The notes: generated by a model from the sequence alone, not told the origin. Shown: positions 30,651 through 39,695, counted from the stretch's first letter. The stretch is DNA of 45,109 nucleotides from Microcaldota archaeon (GCA_027314605.1 DAHVAM010000002.1:1-45109); one strand, 5' to 3'. Made by a program: numbers and translations.

Positions 30651-31517
30651 GTGGACACATTTAAGATACAATCCGCCATGGAGTACCTGATGACGTACGG
30701 CTGGGCAATCCTGATTATCGGGATTGTCGCTTCTGCGCTCCTCTATATCGTCTTCTCCGGAAACTCGGGCAATGTCTTCCAACCCAGGGCCTCGCCAGGC
30801 AGTTGCATTGTCTATGCCTCAAACCAGCAGGGCAACCTTGGCCTTTCCACGACAGTCAAAAACCTCGAGGGCGCATGCAACAACGAGCTGCCCCTGTACG
30901 TTGCGGAATTCAACGGAGCAGGCAGCTACATAAACATAACCGGTTCCCCTGCCTTGACATCGGGAGCAGCCTACACTGTAGTCCTCTGGATACACTCCGC
31001 GTCGCAGACCGGGGTGTTTTACTCGACATGGGACACTAACGCAAACGGCTATCAGCTGTCCTCTCATTCCGGCGACGCCTCATTCGGGAGCGGAAGTTCC
31101 GGAGACGAATATTCAAACACAATCGTTACGGACGGCAAATGGCATCAGGTGGCCGGCGTATTCAACTCCAGCGGCCTTGGCTCCATATACGTTGACGGAG
31201 TGAAGGTCTTAAGCGCAAGCACCTCAAACACAATCTCCTCGCAAAATGTGCAGATAGGCAGGCAGTCCGGCGCAACCCCATATTACTATAACGTCTCAAT
31301 TGCAAACGTCCAGGTCTACAACACCTCCCTGTCTTCAAATGCGATAGCTGCCCTGTACACGGAAGGGATAGGGGGCGCGCCTGTTGCACTTCCTTGGCTT
31401 GCAGGATGGTGGCCGCTGAACGGCAACGCGAATGACTACAGCGGCAATAACAACAATGGCGTTGCATCAGGTGTCGCATACACTACATCATGGTCTTCCG
31501 GATACGCCGCGCCATAG
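30651..31517 (+). CDS. Class III signal-peptide LamG protein (pilin-like), copy 2
   Basis: Protein of 288 residues, start GTG. The pre-sequence MDTFKIQSA is followed by the hydrophobic pilin-like helix MEYLMTYGWAILII, Cys residues in GSCIVY and GACNNELP, and a LamG-like beta domain beginning YVAEFNGAGSYINITG. A DGKWHQVAGVFNSSG segment, typical of the LamG core, and a IYVDGVK strand are clear. It ends with GWWPLNGNANDYSGNNNNG and SGYAAP, the element that normally opens a LamG module. N-X-S/T sequons occur throughout. It lies 57 bases before copy 3 on the same strand. Probable adhesin or filament subunit. Confidence 0.85.
   Translation: MDTFKIQSAMEYLMTYGWAILIIGIVASALLYIVFSGNSGNVFQPRASPGSCIVYASNQQGNLGLSTTVKNLEGACNNELPLYVAEFNGAGSYINITGSPALTSGAAYTVVLWIHSASQTGVFYSTWDTNANGYQLSSHSGDASFGSGSSGDEYSNTIVTDGKWHQVAGVFNSSGLGSIYVDGVKVLSASTSNTISSQNVQIGRQSGATPYYYNVSIANVQVYNTSLSSNAIAALYTEGIGGAPVALPWLAGWWPLNGNANDYSGNNNNGVASGVAYTTSWSSGYAAP
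31407..31463 (+). repeat. 57-bp near-identical segment shared by LamG copies 1 and 2 (second copy)
   Basis: Matches 23303-23359 with one substitution; direct orientation, about 8.1 kb apart. Confidence 0.8.
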
Positions 31518-31538
31518 TCCCAATCAAATAAGTCAATG

Positions 31539-31548
31539 TTCTTAAATT
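31539..31548 (+). promoter_or_regulatory. TATA box of LamG copy 3
   Basis: TTCTTAAATT lies about 31 bases before the ATG at 31575; it supports that start over the in-frame ATG at 31536, which is upstream of the element. Confidence 0.5.
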
Positions 31549-31574
31549 CTGACTTTTCAGTAATACTGATAGGT

Positions 31575-32450
31575 ATGACTCTCCTGAAAATCCAATCTGC
31601 GATGGAATACCTGATGACGTACGGCTGGGCCATCCTTATAATCGCCGTGGTTCTCAGCGCATTCTTCGGCCTGGGATTCTTCAATCCCAACACTCTGGCT
31701 CCAAAGGTATCCCCGGGCTCATGCAACGTATACAGGCCCAACGGCCCGGGAAGCACCTCGCTGATAAATCTTGTAGGGACATGCAATAATGGGCTGCCCA
31801 AGTATGCTGCGCAGTTCAACGGCGCAAGCAGCATCGTCGCCATACCTAATACCGGCACATTGAACGGAATGTCCGGCACAGGAGTAATCAGCGTCTGGGT
31901 GAGGACAAGCTCTCCTGCTGCTGATCAGGTGGCATTTTCCACTTGGGACAACACGCCCGACGGTTTCGGCGTAAGGATCCAGGCGGGAGACCCTGCGATA
32001 ATTGCAAACGGGGCCACCAGCGTGGCATCAGCCACTGCAATCAACAACGGGAACTGGCATAACCTGATAGGGGTATGGACAGGGTCAAACTCCCTCGCGC
32101 TGCTTTATGTAGACGGCAAGCTTGCAAACACCGGCAGCATGACATTCTCCGCCTCGGGACTTGACAACGTCATAGGCGCCTGGTGCACCGGCGCCAACGG
32201 GACAAGCTGCGCCCAGAATTTCAACGGGATGATCTCAAACCTGCAGGTTTACAACACCTCGTTCTCGTCCAACGACGTCACAACGCTCTACGACGAGGGC
32301 ATAGGCGGAGCGCCCATCGCCTTGCAATGGCTTGTAGGATGGTGGCCTCTGAACGGGGATGCCAATGATTACAGCGGAAACGGGAACAACGGCGCGGCCT
32401 CGAATGTCATATACACGACCGGCTGGGCTAATGGCTACGCCGCGCCTTGA
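31575..32450 (+). CDS. Class III signal-peptide LamG protein (pilin-like), copy 3
   Basis: Protein of 291 residues. The pre-sequence MTLLKIQSA and helix MEYLMTYGWAILII are followed by GSCNVYRP, GTCNNGLPKY, and a LamG-like domain (AAQFNGASSIVAIPN, GNWHNLIGVWTGSN, LLYVDGKLA). Two further Cys (GAWCTG and TSCAQN) are unique to this copy and may form an extra disulfide. It ends with GWWPLNGDANDYSGNGNNG and NGYAAP like its paralogs. The N-terminal region is closer to copy 1 (NVYRPNGPGSTS versus QVYRPEGPGTTS) than to its neighbour copy 2. It lies 42 bases ahead of an ABC exporter. Confidence 0.85.
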   Translation: MTLLKIQSAMEYLMTYGWAILIIAVVLSAFFGLGFFNPNTLAPKVSPGSCNVYRPNGPGSTSLINLVGTCNNGLPKYAAQFNGASSIVAIPNTGTLNGMSGTGVISVWVRTSSPAADQVAFSTWDNTPDGFGVRIQAGDPAIIANGATSVASATAINNGNWHNLIGVWTGSNSLALLYVDGKLANTGSMTFSASGLDNVIGAWCTGANGTSCAQNFNGMISNLQVYNTSFSSNDVTTLYDEGIGGAPIALQWLVGWWPLNGDANDYSGNGNNGAASNVIYTTGWANGYAAP

Positions 32451-32492
32451 GCGGGCTTAAAACCTTGAACTATAATATAATTTTGTGTTTGC

Positions 32493-33422
32493 ATGCCTGA
32501 ACTCATATGCAGCAACCTGACCAAAACCTATGGCAAGGGGATGAAGGCCTTGGACAAGGTGAGCTTCTCGATCCCAGCACTGGGGATTTTCGCCCTCATA
32601 GGCAGGACCGGCGCAGGGAAAACGACTCTTACGAGGATACTCGCGACAGAGTTGATGCCGACTTCAGGCGCTGCGTCTATAAACGGCATTGACGTGGTCA
32701 ACAATGCCGGCAGACTGCGGGACATGATCGCCGTTCTGCCTCAGGAGTCAAGGGCAGTCGCGTGGCTCACGCCAAGGCAGACGATAATAACCTATCTGAT
32801 GTACAGGGGCGTCGGCTTCTCCGAAGCGAAGAAGAAAGCCGATTCTGCCCTCAGGAAGACGGACATGGACAGGTTTGCAAACACTCTGAACGAGAAGCTT
32901 TCGGGAGGACAGAAGCGGAAAATACTCGTCGCAACAGTCTTGGCGTCAGGCGCTCCCATCATTTTTGTAGACGAGCCGACGACAGGCCTTGATCCCATCT
33001 CCCGGGCGGAACTCTGGGAGGCGTTCAAGATGCTCAAAAAGGACCACTTCGTCTTCCTGACAACACACTACCTCGAAGAAGCCGAAAGGCTCGCAGACAG
33101 GGTTGGCATACTGCACGAAGGAAAGCTGATGGCCCTCGGGACCCTGGACGAGATAAGGAAGCTTGTGAAATACCAGTACAGCATAAGGATACTCGGCAAG
33201 AAGGATGGGATAAAGGTAAAGGAAGGCAAGAAGACCCTCGGAGAAGACGGCTATCTCCAGATAATGACCACGGAAAAGGAGGCCGACGCGCTCTCCAGAA
33301 GATTCATAAAGGGGAAGATAAGGTTTTCGATAAATCCGGTATCCTTGGAGGATATCTTCTATTCGATAGTTAAGAAGCCGATACGCGAAGAGGAAGGCAA
33401 CGGGAAGCAGGAGGAGTGGTAG
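32493..33422 (+). CDS. ABC-2 type exporter ATP-binding protein (DrrA/NatA-like)
   Basis: ATPase of 309 residues. Walker A GRTGAGKTT, signature KLSGGQKRK, Walker B IIFVDEPTTGLDP, switch His in FLTTHYLEEAERLADR. A C-terminal extension of about 90 residues after the ATPase core is typical of the DrrA/CcmA/NatA group that pairs with ABC-2 permeases for drugs, lipids or polysaccharides. The next gene is the matching permease. An AT-rich stretch including TATA-like sequence at about 32468-32478 precedes the ATG. Confidence 0.92.
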   Translation: MPELICSNLTKTYGKGMKALDKVSFSIPALGIFALIGRTGAGKTTLTRILATELMPTSGAASINGIDVVNNAGRLRDMIAVLPQESRAVAWLTPRQTIITYLMYRGVGFSEAKKKADSALRKTDMDRFANTLNEKLSGGQKRKILVATVLASGAPIIFVDEPTTGLDPISRAELWEAFKMLKKDHFVFLTTHYLEEAERLADRVGILHEGKLMALGTLDEIRKLVKYQYSIRILGKKDGIKVKEGKKTLGEDGYLQIMTTEKEADALSRRFIKGKIRFSINPVSLEDIFYSIVKKPIREEEGNGKQEEW

Positions 33423-33423
33423 T

Positions 33424-34167
33424 ATGGGAAAAAGCGTGCTTAGCCAGATAAATGCCTCGATACTCATCAATGCAATCTACGCGATGCAAGGCTACCCTGC
33501 GATGCTGATAAGCAACCTCCTCTCCCCGATATCGATCATAATAATAGTGACGTTTGCAAGCCACGGGTCCCTACTGGGCGAAGCGGTATCTGGAGGCCTC
33601 ATAACGGCGTTTGTCGGAGGCGGACTAAGCCTGCAGGCCGACCTGGCGCATCTGAAAAACGATTTCAAGCTTCAGGACATGGTGGTGAGCTCGCCTACAA
33701 GCGCAGGCGTCTATCTTTTCGGCATGGCGATCTCGGAGTTGATATTTCAGATACCTTCGATCATAACCCTGCTGGCACTCGCGTTCTTTTTCGTGCACGC
33801 GACGCTCTTCGCCGCCGCCGAGGTCTTCGCTGTCCTTGTCCTGCTATACGCCTTTTCGATAGTCCTGGGATTTTTCCTTTCGACAGTGTCCTCCGACATA
33901 CTTCAGAGCTGGGCCTTCATAGGCATACTGTCAATACTGCTGACCACGATACCTCCGGTGTACTACCCGATAAATTACATACCGATGCCGTGGAGATACA
34001 TAGCGTACATTTCCCCAACAACGTATGCCGCAGGAATTGTCCAGGTCTCGCTTGGGTACCTGCCCCCGTCGCAAAGCAACATTGCGCTGGACTGGGCCGT
34101 CCTGATAGCATTATGCATAATCCTCTTCGTGATCGCGGTTAAAAAGAACAGGTGGAGGGACGTCTGA
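33424..34167 (+). CDS. ABC-2 type transporter permease
   Basis: Permease of 247 residues with six membrane helices and the ABC-2 family layout: N-terminal amphipathic stretch, a cytosolic loop (LAHLKNDFKLQDMVVSSPTSAGVYLFG) that contacts the ATPase, and the C-terminal ISPTTYAAGIVQ motif. It begins 1 base after the ATPase stop. The half-size permease would dimerise with two ATPases. Substrate unknown; location just after two LamG pilin-like genes may be coincidental. Confidence 0.9.
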   Translation: MGKSVLSQINASILINAIYAMQGYPAMLISNLLSPISIIIIVTFASHGSLLGEAVSGGLITAFVGGGLSLQADLAHLKNDFKLQDMVVSSPTSAGVYLFGMAISELIFQIPSIITLLALAFFFVHATLFAAAEVFAVLVLLYAFSIVLGFFLSTVSSDILQSWAFIGILSILLTTIPPVYYPINYIPMPWRYIAYISPTTYAAGIVQVSLGYLPPSQSNIALDWAVLIALCIILFVIAVKKNRWRDV

Positions 34168-34172
34168 ATTAA

Positions 34173-35948
34173 TCAGTCGGCAACCTTTGTCTTCTTCTGC
34201 TGGCCGAACATCTCAATTATCTCCTTTGTTGTCGTCGCATCCTCGGCGCTCTTGTCCTCCCTGATTCCTCCGCTGATTATCCTGGGGAATCTCAGCGCGT
34301 ATCCCGTCTCCTCGCCTTTTTCGTTCCTGCTCCTTCCGCACGTATGCATTGGCGACCTCGTTATCTCATCAGCATTCACTGTCACCACGTACCTCGGCTC
34401 CACCCAGAAGTGCGGCGCAATCAGCGAGTCCACGCGCGCAGGCTTTTTCGCGGCCTTTATCCTGTCGAGTATGCGCTTGAATTCCTTCATCTGGTCCTCG
34501 GTGAAGCCTGTCCCGATCCTTGTTATGGTCTCGAACATGTCCCTCTTGTCGTTGTACACTGCGGCAAGGAGCCCCCCGAAGCCGAACTCCACGCGCTGGC
34601 CCCTGCCGCTGTAATATCCGACAATCACCAGGTCTATGGAATCTGAGAGCTCGCTCTTGTAGCTCCTCTTCATCTTTATCCAGCTGAACTTTCTCGCCCC
34701 TGCTATGTATGGAGCGTGCAGGTCCTTCGCGACTATGCCTTCCAGCCCGTTTCCTATCGCTTCAGTGAAGTACATCTCCAACTCCTTCGGAGAGCTGGTG
34801 ATTATCATGTCAGAAGGCCTGATCAATCCCTCCTTTTCGACCATCGAGCTGAGTTTCTTCCTCCTTTCTTCGTAAGGCCTTTTCAGGTAGCTCTCTCCAT
34901 CGCAGTACATGAGATCGAACGCGAAAAGGACAACCGGGAGCTTCCTGCTAAGCTCCTCGACTCCGTGCTTCCTCTTCCTCTGGATGGTCTCCTGGAACGG
35001 GTAGAAAGTTCCTGATATCTCGTCGTACGCTATCGCCTCGCCCTCGAGTATCCCGTTCTCCCCCTTCATCTCGTCCAGCAGCGCCCTCGCTATGTCTGGG
35101 AACATCTCGGTCACGACCTCCAGGTTCCTGGAGAAGAGCCTCACCTCCTTTGTCTTCTTGTTGAAATGGGCCTGAACCCTCATTCCGTCATACTTGCTCT
35201 CAACAGCGCACTTTCCTCCCATCCTTTCCAATATGTCCTCTGCTGTGGGAAGCCTCTCAGCAAGCGCGGGCCTTATCGGGTTGAAAAGGGTGACTTCAAG
35301 GTTCTCTATCCCCTTCACTCCCTGCCTCGACAGCACGTCGGCAACCTTGCCGAGGTCGCTGCAGATGTTGTATGCCGCTTCCAGCTGCGGCTTTAGCGCC
35401 CTCTCGCCTGTAGCCATTTTTGACAGGGCTTCGAGTATGGTCGCGTCCCCGAGCCCCAGCCTCAGCTGCCCCAGGGCCAGCCTTGCGATGTATCTTGCTC
35501 CCAACGGGCTTGAGGAGGCTATCAGCGCAGCGAACAGCTTGATCTTCGTATCCTGGCTTCCCGGGCCGCCTGTCGCCGCGATCTTGCGCATGGTCTCATA
35601 GACGTCATTTATAGTATGCTTCTTGTGCTCCATGCGCCTGAGCCTTGTCGCTTTAGCCAGCTCCTCCGCGGCCAGCCCCATGTCCCCTCTCTTCCTGTAT
35701 CTCCTCGCGACCTCCGACTGTTCATATCCCGTCGCCATGCCTATGGCAGCCTCGGCGTATCTCTCCGCAATCCCCGTCTCAACTGCCTCAAACGGCGGAG
35801 CCAACCTTCCCTGTGTCATGTAGACAAGCTCCCTGATCTCGTCCTTGGAGCTATTCTTGAGAAGCTCAGTGAACACGTCTATCATCTCCAGCCTCGACGA
35901 GATTCCCTCAAGCTTCTCGTAGTAGGACGCGGCTTCGTCGAATAGCAA
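34173..35948 (-). CDS. lig: ATP-dependent DNA ligase (archaeal replicative type)
   Basis: Seals nicks in replication and repair. The protein has 591 residues: an all-helical DNA-binding domain (1-230), an adenylation domain with motif I ESKYDGMRVQAHF (nucleophilic Lys near 252), motif III (VLFAFDLMYCDG), motif IV (GLEGIVAKD) and motif V (WIKMKRSY), then an OB domain with the terminal LRFPR region. Length matches the archaeal/eukaryotic Lig1 class. The start is TTG at 35948; no ATG fits, and a TATA box (about 35987-35996) sits 40-45 bases upstream. It is convergent with the ABC-2 exporter. Confidence 0.95.
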   Translation of the reverse strand: MLFDEAASYYEKLEGISSRLEMIDVFTELLKNSSKDEIRELVYMTQGRLAPPFEAVETGIAERYAEAAIGMATGYEQSEVARRYRKRGDMGLAAEELAKATRLRRMEHKKHTINDVYETMRKIAATGGPGSQDTKIKLFAALIASSSPLGARYIARLALGQLRLGLGDATILEALSKMATGERALKPQLEAAYNICSDLGKVADVLSRQGVKGIENLEVTLFNPIRPALAERLPTAEDILERMGGKCAVESKYDGMRVQAHFNKKTKEVRLFSRNLEVVTEMFPDIARALLDEMKGENGILEGEAIAYDEISGTFYPFQETIQRKRKHGVEELSRKLPVVLFAFDLMYCDGESYLKRPYEERRKKLSSMVEKEGLIRPSDMIITSSPKELEMYFTEAIGNGLEGIVAKDLHAPYIAGARKFSWIKMKRSYKSELSDSIDLVIVGYYSGRGQRVEFGFGGLLAAVYNDKRDMFETITRIGTGFTEDQMKEFKRILDRIKAAKKPARVDSLIAPHFWVEPRYVVTVNADEITRSPMHTCGRSRNEKGEETGYALRFPRIISGGIREDKSAEDATTTKEIIEMFGQQKKTKVAD

Positions 35949-36027
35949 TCAAAAACCCGATATTATGATCATCTTGCTAATAGAACCTATATACTTTGGC
36001 ATGAGCTGCCCTGCGCACCCGTGCTCC

Positions 36028-36045
36028 TTCCCAAAAAACTGGGAA
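36028..36045. repeat. Small inverted repeat in ligase/pilus intergenic region
   Basis: TTCCCA and TGGGAA flank an A-rich 6-base loop in the 168-base divergent spacer between the ligase and the pilus operon. The rest of the spacer holds a TATA box for each gene (about 35987-35996 minus, 36068-36078 plus). Possibly an operator or chance. Confidence 0.35.
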
Positions 36046-36116
36046 TTATCTCGGAAATCATCCAAAGCTATATAATCTATTAAGTCCTGTATTGTTAGAT
36101 TGGTTAGGTCTGCCAT

Positions 36117-37313
36117 ATGGTCGATGGATCAGGAATCTTCACAAACATAGACGCATTCGTGAAGTATCTTAATGAACACGGGGAGACTGAGAGCACTGTC
36201 CTCGCGCAGAACATGGGGGTCAGCGAGAGGAACATCGAGGAATGGTCCAAGGTACTGGAGAACTCGAAGATGGCGAGGATAACCTACAAGCTAGGAAAGA
36301 TGTATGTAGCGCCGATATCGGCAGGAAGCGCAGGACCTGTGGAGACGAAGCAGATAGTCGAAGTCAAGAAGGCTGTGGTCGGGAGCGAGATCGGCGGTCA
36401 GATGGCTGACGTCAGCAGGCTCACCCAGCGCATAGAGGAGTTCAACAAGTACATAACTGCCAGCGAGAACGTCATCAACACGAATTCAGGGGCGATAAGG
36501 GATGCGCTTGGAAAGATATCCAAGCTGCAGGCCGACGCGGCAAAGAGCTATGAAGAGATAAAGGGCAAGAAGGCAGAGGTGGAGAAATTCTCCGGGGAGC
36601 TCGGCGCCATGATGGACACCCTCTCGGGAGCTTCTGCCCTGGGCACTGTGACAGAGAACAGGAAGAACTCCGTCGCGCTGATGGAGGACATGAAGACCAA
36701 GATACACAACTATGAAGACAGCCTCCACCTTCTGATCAAGAGCTACGAAAACGGGGTCAAGGAGGAGAGGAAGAACCTCCTAGAGTTCGTCAAGAACGCC
36801 ACCACTGAAATCGCCGCGCTGAGGGAGCTGCTCAAGGCGGAGGAGAACAACCTCAAAAAATTCGACAGCACCTACAAGAGCTACAGCAACGAGAGCGCCA
36901 AGGCCAAGCAGATGGTGGAGAAGAACAAGACAGAGATCATGGACGGCGCATCGCAGGCAAAGGCCGAAATGGACAGCATATTCCAGGCGGCTGACGCCGA
37001 ATGGAAAAAGCTCGACGTCATCTTCTCCAAGGCAAAGGAGGGCCTGACCGGATTCGAGGCAGTGCAGGGGGAGATAGAGCAGCTTAAGAAGGACATCGCC
37101 GAAACGGCGAGGGAAACAAGCGAGATAAAGGGACAGATAGAGCAGCTATCGCAGCAGATGAAGGGCGTCGAAGGCAGAAAGCCCGCCGACAGGCAGTCTG
37201 CTGTAGACGAGATAGATTCAGATTCGCGGCAGACATCGAAGAGGATAGCAAAGCAGGAGGAAAAGATAAACCAGATAAAGGAGAAGGTTGATGAATTAGC
37301 GAGCAAGAAGTGA
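36117..37313 (+). CDS. Winged-helix plus long coiled-coil protein of the pilus operon
   Basis: Protein of 398 residues, no named family. Residues 1-65 look like a winged helix (VLAQNMGVSERNIEEWSKVLENSKMARITYKLGKMYV). The remainder (about 95-398) is almost entirely charged coiled coil with Lys/Glu heptads and no membrane segment. It is the first gene of an operon with the secretion ATPase 6 bases downstream. A similar small winged-helix plus coiled-coil arrangement occurs in some archaeal pilus and archaellum loci, where it may be structural rather than DNA-binding. Function here is unknown; a cytosolic scaffold for the ATPase is one inference. Confidence 0.7.
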   Translation: MVDGSGIFTNIDAFVKYLNEHGETESTVLAQNMGVSERNIEEWSKVLENSKMARITYKLGKMYVAPISAGSAGPVETKQIVEVKKAVVGSEIGGQMADVSRLTQRIEEFNKYITASENVINTNSGAIRDALGKISKLQADAAKSYEEIKGKKAEVEKFSGELGAMMDTLSGASALGTVTENRKNSVALMEDMKTKIHNYEDSLHLLIKSYENGVKEERKNLLEFVKNATTEIAALRELLKAEENNLKKFDSTYKSYSNESAKAKQMVEKNKTEIMDGASQAKAEMDSIFQAADAEWKKLDVIFSKAKEGLTGFEAVQGEIEQLKKDIAETARETSEIKGQIEQLSQQMKGVEGRKPADRQSAVDEIDSDSRQTSKRIAKQEEKINQIKEKVDELASKK

Positions 37314-37319
37314 TGTTGG

Positions 37320-38831
37320 ATGGCGGACGCTGAGGTCACAAAAAAGAGATATGATTCGTACGGGCTCAATGCACATGGCCTCAATGTAACAGTGAACATC
37401 GAGGACAGCGGAGACTTTGTGCCGCTGTACTCCGTCAATTTCCCGGAGCTTGGCGAAGCTACAAGAACCCTGCTCCTCTCACTCAGGCAGGAATTGCTCG
37501 CAATCGTGCCCATCGATACGAGGAGGGTGGAGGACGAGCAGTACATGAAAGAGCTTATAGAGAAGTACACTGCCGCAGCCAACCTGATGATCGACAGATA
37601 TCTTCCGGGAACATCCGCTGAGCCGATGAGCATACTCATCGCATACCTGATAAACGCCATGCTTGGCCTCGGCGACCTCGAGCCTCTCCTCGCAGACGAC
37701 CATCTCGAGGAGATTGCGGTTAACGATGCCAAGAACCCTGTCTGGGTCTTCCACACCAAGTACCAGTGGTGCAAGACAAACATAACCATGAAAAACGAGA
37801 ACGCCATCTACGACATCGCGGAGCAGATCGGAAGGAGGGTGGGAAGGAGCGTAACTAACCTGGCGCCGCTCATGGACGCTGAGCTGCCCGACGGATCAAG
37901 AGTCAACGCGACTCTCTTCCCGATCTCGCAGAAGGGCAACACTCTGACAATAAGGAAATTCGCTGAAAACCCGTGGACTATGCCTGCCCTGATCGCAAAC
38001 GGCACAGTCTCTGCGGATCTCGCAGCGCTGATATGGCTCTGCATACAGAACGAGATAAGCCTAATAATCTCCGGAGGGACAGCCAGCGGCAAGACCAGCT
38101 TCCTCAACGCGATGAGTATATTCATGCCTGCAAACCACAGGATAATATCCGTGGAGGAAACAAAGGAACTCAGGCTTCCCAGGTTCCTGCACTGGGTGCC
38201 GATGCTTACCAGGCAGTCGAATCCCGAGGGGAAGGGGGAGATAACTCTTTACGACCTTATGATAAACGCGCTGAGGCAGAGGCCTGACATAATGCTTGTC
38301 GGGGAAATCAGGGTAAAGAAGGACGCCGAGACCCTCTTCGAGGCGGTGCACACGGGCCACGCGGTCTACGGCACGGTTCACGCAGACAACGCAGAGGACA
38401 CTATAGTCAGGATGACCAATCCTCCCATCGACATACCCAAGATAATGCTGAACTCGCTCGGAGCCATAGTCACGCTTTTCAGGCACAGAAGGCTCGGGAT
38501 AAGGCGTGTGCTCGAGTTCGGAGAGATGCTTTCAGTTGGAGACATCACTGTCACCGACAGGTGGGACATGAGATCAGACACATTCATACAGCTCAACGCT
38601 CTTTCTAGGCTTGTAGACACGATATCGCTATACGGTGGCTACACCAGAAACGAGATAAAGTCTGACATAGCGGAAAAAGTCAAGATACTGAACTGGATGG
38701 TCAAGAACAAGATTCTCGACGTAGAGGCTTCAGGCGCGGTGGTGGCCAACTACTACAAGGACCAGTCAAAGATAGAGAAGCTTGCCAGCGATGACGTTCC
38801 TTTCAACAAGGACCTTATCTGGGGCTTGTGA
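37320..38831 (+). CDS. tadA: Type IV pilus/Tad secretion ATPase (TadA/FlaI/VirB11 superfamily)
   Basis: Hexameric ATPase of 503 residues that drives assembly of type IV pilus-like filaments. The N-terminal domain (1-200) is followed by Walker A GGTASGKTS (about 251-259), the Asp box (SVEETKEL), Walker B MLVGEIR, and the His box (HTGHAVYGTVHADNAED). The extra C-terminal domain after residue 400 and the overall pattern match archaeal FlaI/TadA proteins. Its stop overlaps the next gene's ATG by one base. With the two platform proteins downstream it forms a complete motor for exporting class III signal-peptide pilins. Confidence 0.93.
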   Translation: MADAEVTKKRYDSYGLNAHGLNVTVNIEDSGDFVPLYSVNFPELGEATRTLLLSLRQELLAIVPIDTRRVEDEQYMKELIEKYTAAANLMIDRYLPGTSAEPMSILIAYLINAMLGLGDLEPLLADDHLEEIAVNDAKNPVWVFHTKYQWCKTNITMKNENAIYDIAEQIGRRVGRSVTNLAPLMDAELPDGSRVNATLFPISQKGNTLTIRKFAENPWTMPALIANGTVSADLAALIWLCIQNEISLIISGGTASGKTSFLNAMSIFMPANHRIISVEETKELRLPRFLHWVPMLTRQSNPEGKGEITLYDLMINALRQRPDIMLVGEIRVKKDAETLFEAVHTGHAVYGTVHADNAEDTIVRMTNPPIDIPKIMLNSLGAIVTLFRHRRLGIRRVLEFGEMLSVGDITVTDRWDMRSDTFIQLNALSRLVDTISLYGGYTRNEIKSDIAEKVKILNWMVKNKILDVEASGAVVANYYKDQSKIEKLASDDVPFNKDLIWGL

Positions 38832-39601
38832 TGGCCGATCCTTACGACGAAGCGGTGCAGAAGATAGCTGCGGCCGAAAAACCCGGGACGGAGAAGCCAG
38901 CAACGAGCATAAACATCGGGGAAGCGCTGTCAGGCAAGGAAAGCTTTGTCATGAGCGCAGACTACAGCGAGGTCGCCTCGAAGATAAACAAGATAGTGCT
39001 CAAGAACATACAGGCAGCGCAGCCTACAGCCGGCATGCCGCTGCAGGAGGCAGTCCAGTACGAAGCGAAGAAGCAGCTAAACGTCGGGATGCAGAGCGCG
39101 GAGAAGGGCTTCTCGGCCCTCAAAGGGATAGGCAAGGGGCTCTCATCGTTCAGGATACAGGTGCCTGGCAGAGAAATACAGGCTGCATCTGCCGCAGCGC
39201 CTGAATCTGTTGCCGCTCCGGACGCCGTTCAGTATGTTGCCACTGAAGCGAAACCACTGCAGAAGGCCATGGCGCCGCATCTGGATTTGGGGAGACTGTT
39301 CGGAAGCATAGGGAAGGAGATAGACAAGGTTGTCGTAAAGGCGCCGCCAAGGAAGGCCGGCGACCCGGAGAGGATCGCCAAGCTGTCAGTGCCTGACCAG
39401 ATAGCCGAGCTCGAGAAGATAAGCCTCGAGGTTTATGAAAAGAAGATGAACGAAGAGGAGCTAGGGAAGTCGAGAAAGGAGCTGCTGGCGCTGCTTAACG
39501 CGACCAAGAACGAGAATCTGGCGAACATAAGCGAGTTCGAGAGGAATCTGATAACCCTCAGGAACGACCGCCTCAAGGAGGCACTCTCGCTGACAGGCTA
39601 G
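38831..39601 (+). CDS. Unrecognised soluble pilus-operon protein
   Basis: No family recognised; 256 residues, no signal peptide or membrane helix. An Ala/Pro/Gln-rich low-complexity middle (about 115-160) separates an N-terminal helical region (YSEVASKINKIVLKNIQAA) from a charged helical C-terminal third (SVPDQIAELEKISLEVYEKKMNEEELGKSRKELLALL). The ATG overlaps the ATPase stop by 1 base (TGATG), so it is translationally coupled. It probably binds the ATPase or platform protein, by context only. A hairpin follows the stop. Confidence 0.65.
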   Translation: MADPYDEAVQKIAAAEKPGTEKPATSINIGEALSGKESFVMSADYSEVASKINKIVLKNIQAAQPTAGMPLQEAVQYEAKKQLNVGMQSAEKGFSALKGIGKGLSSFRIQVPGREIQAASAAAPESVAAPDAVQYVATEAKPLQKAMAPHLDLGRLFGSIGKEIDKVVVKAPPRKAGDPERIAKLSVPDQIAELEKISLEVYEKKMNEEELGKSRKELLALLNATKNENLANISEFERNLITLRNDRLKEALSLTG

Positions 39602-39623
39602 GGACTTTGCAAATCATAAGTCC
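39602..39623 (+). terminator. Weak hairpin with T-rich tail after the ATPase operon
   Basis: GGACTT pairs with AAGTCC across a 10-base loop directly after the stop and is followed by TAACTTTTC. The following 70 bases are AT-rich with new TATA-like elements (about 39656-39678), so the platform genes may have their own promoter. Confidence 0.4.
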
Positions 39624-39695
39624 TAACTTTTCATGTACAGGCACTCAAGCTTAGTAATTTAATAATAACGGTTTTATCTAATTTAGGCGATTAAA

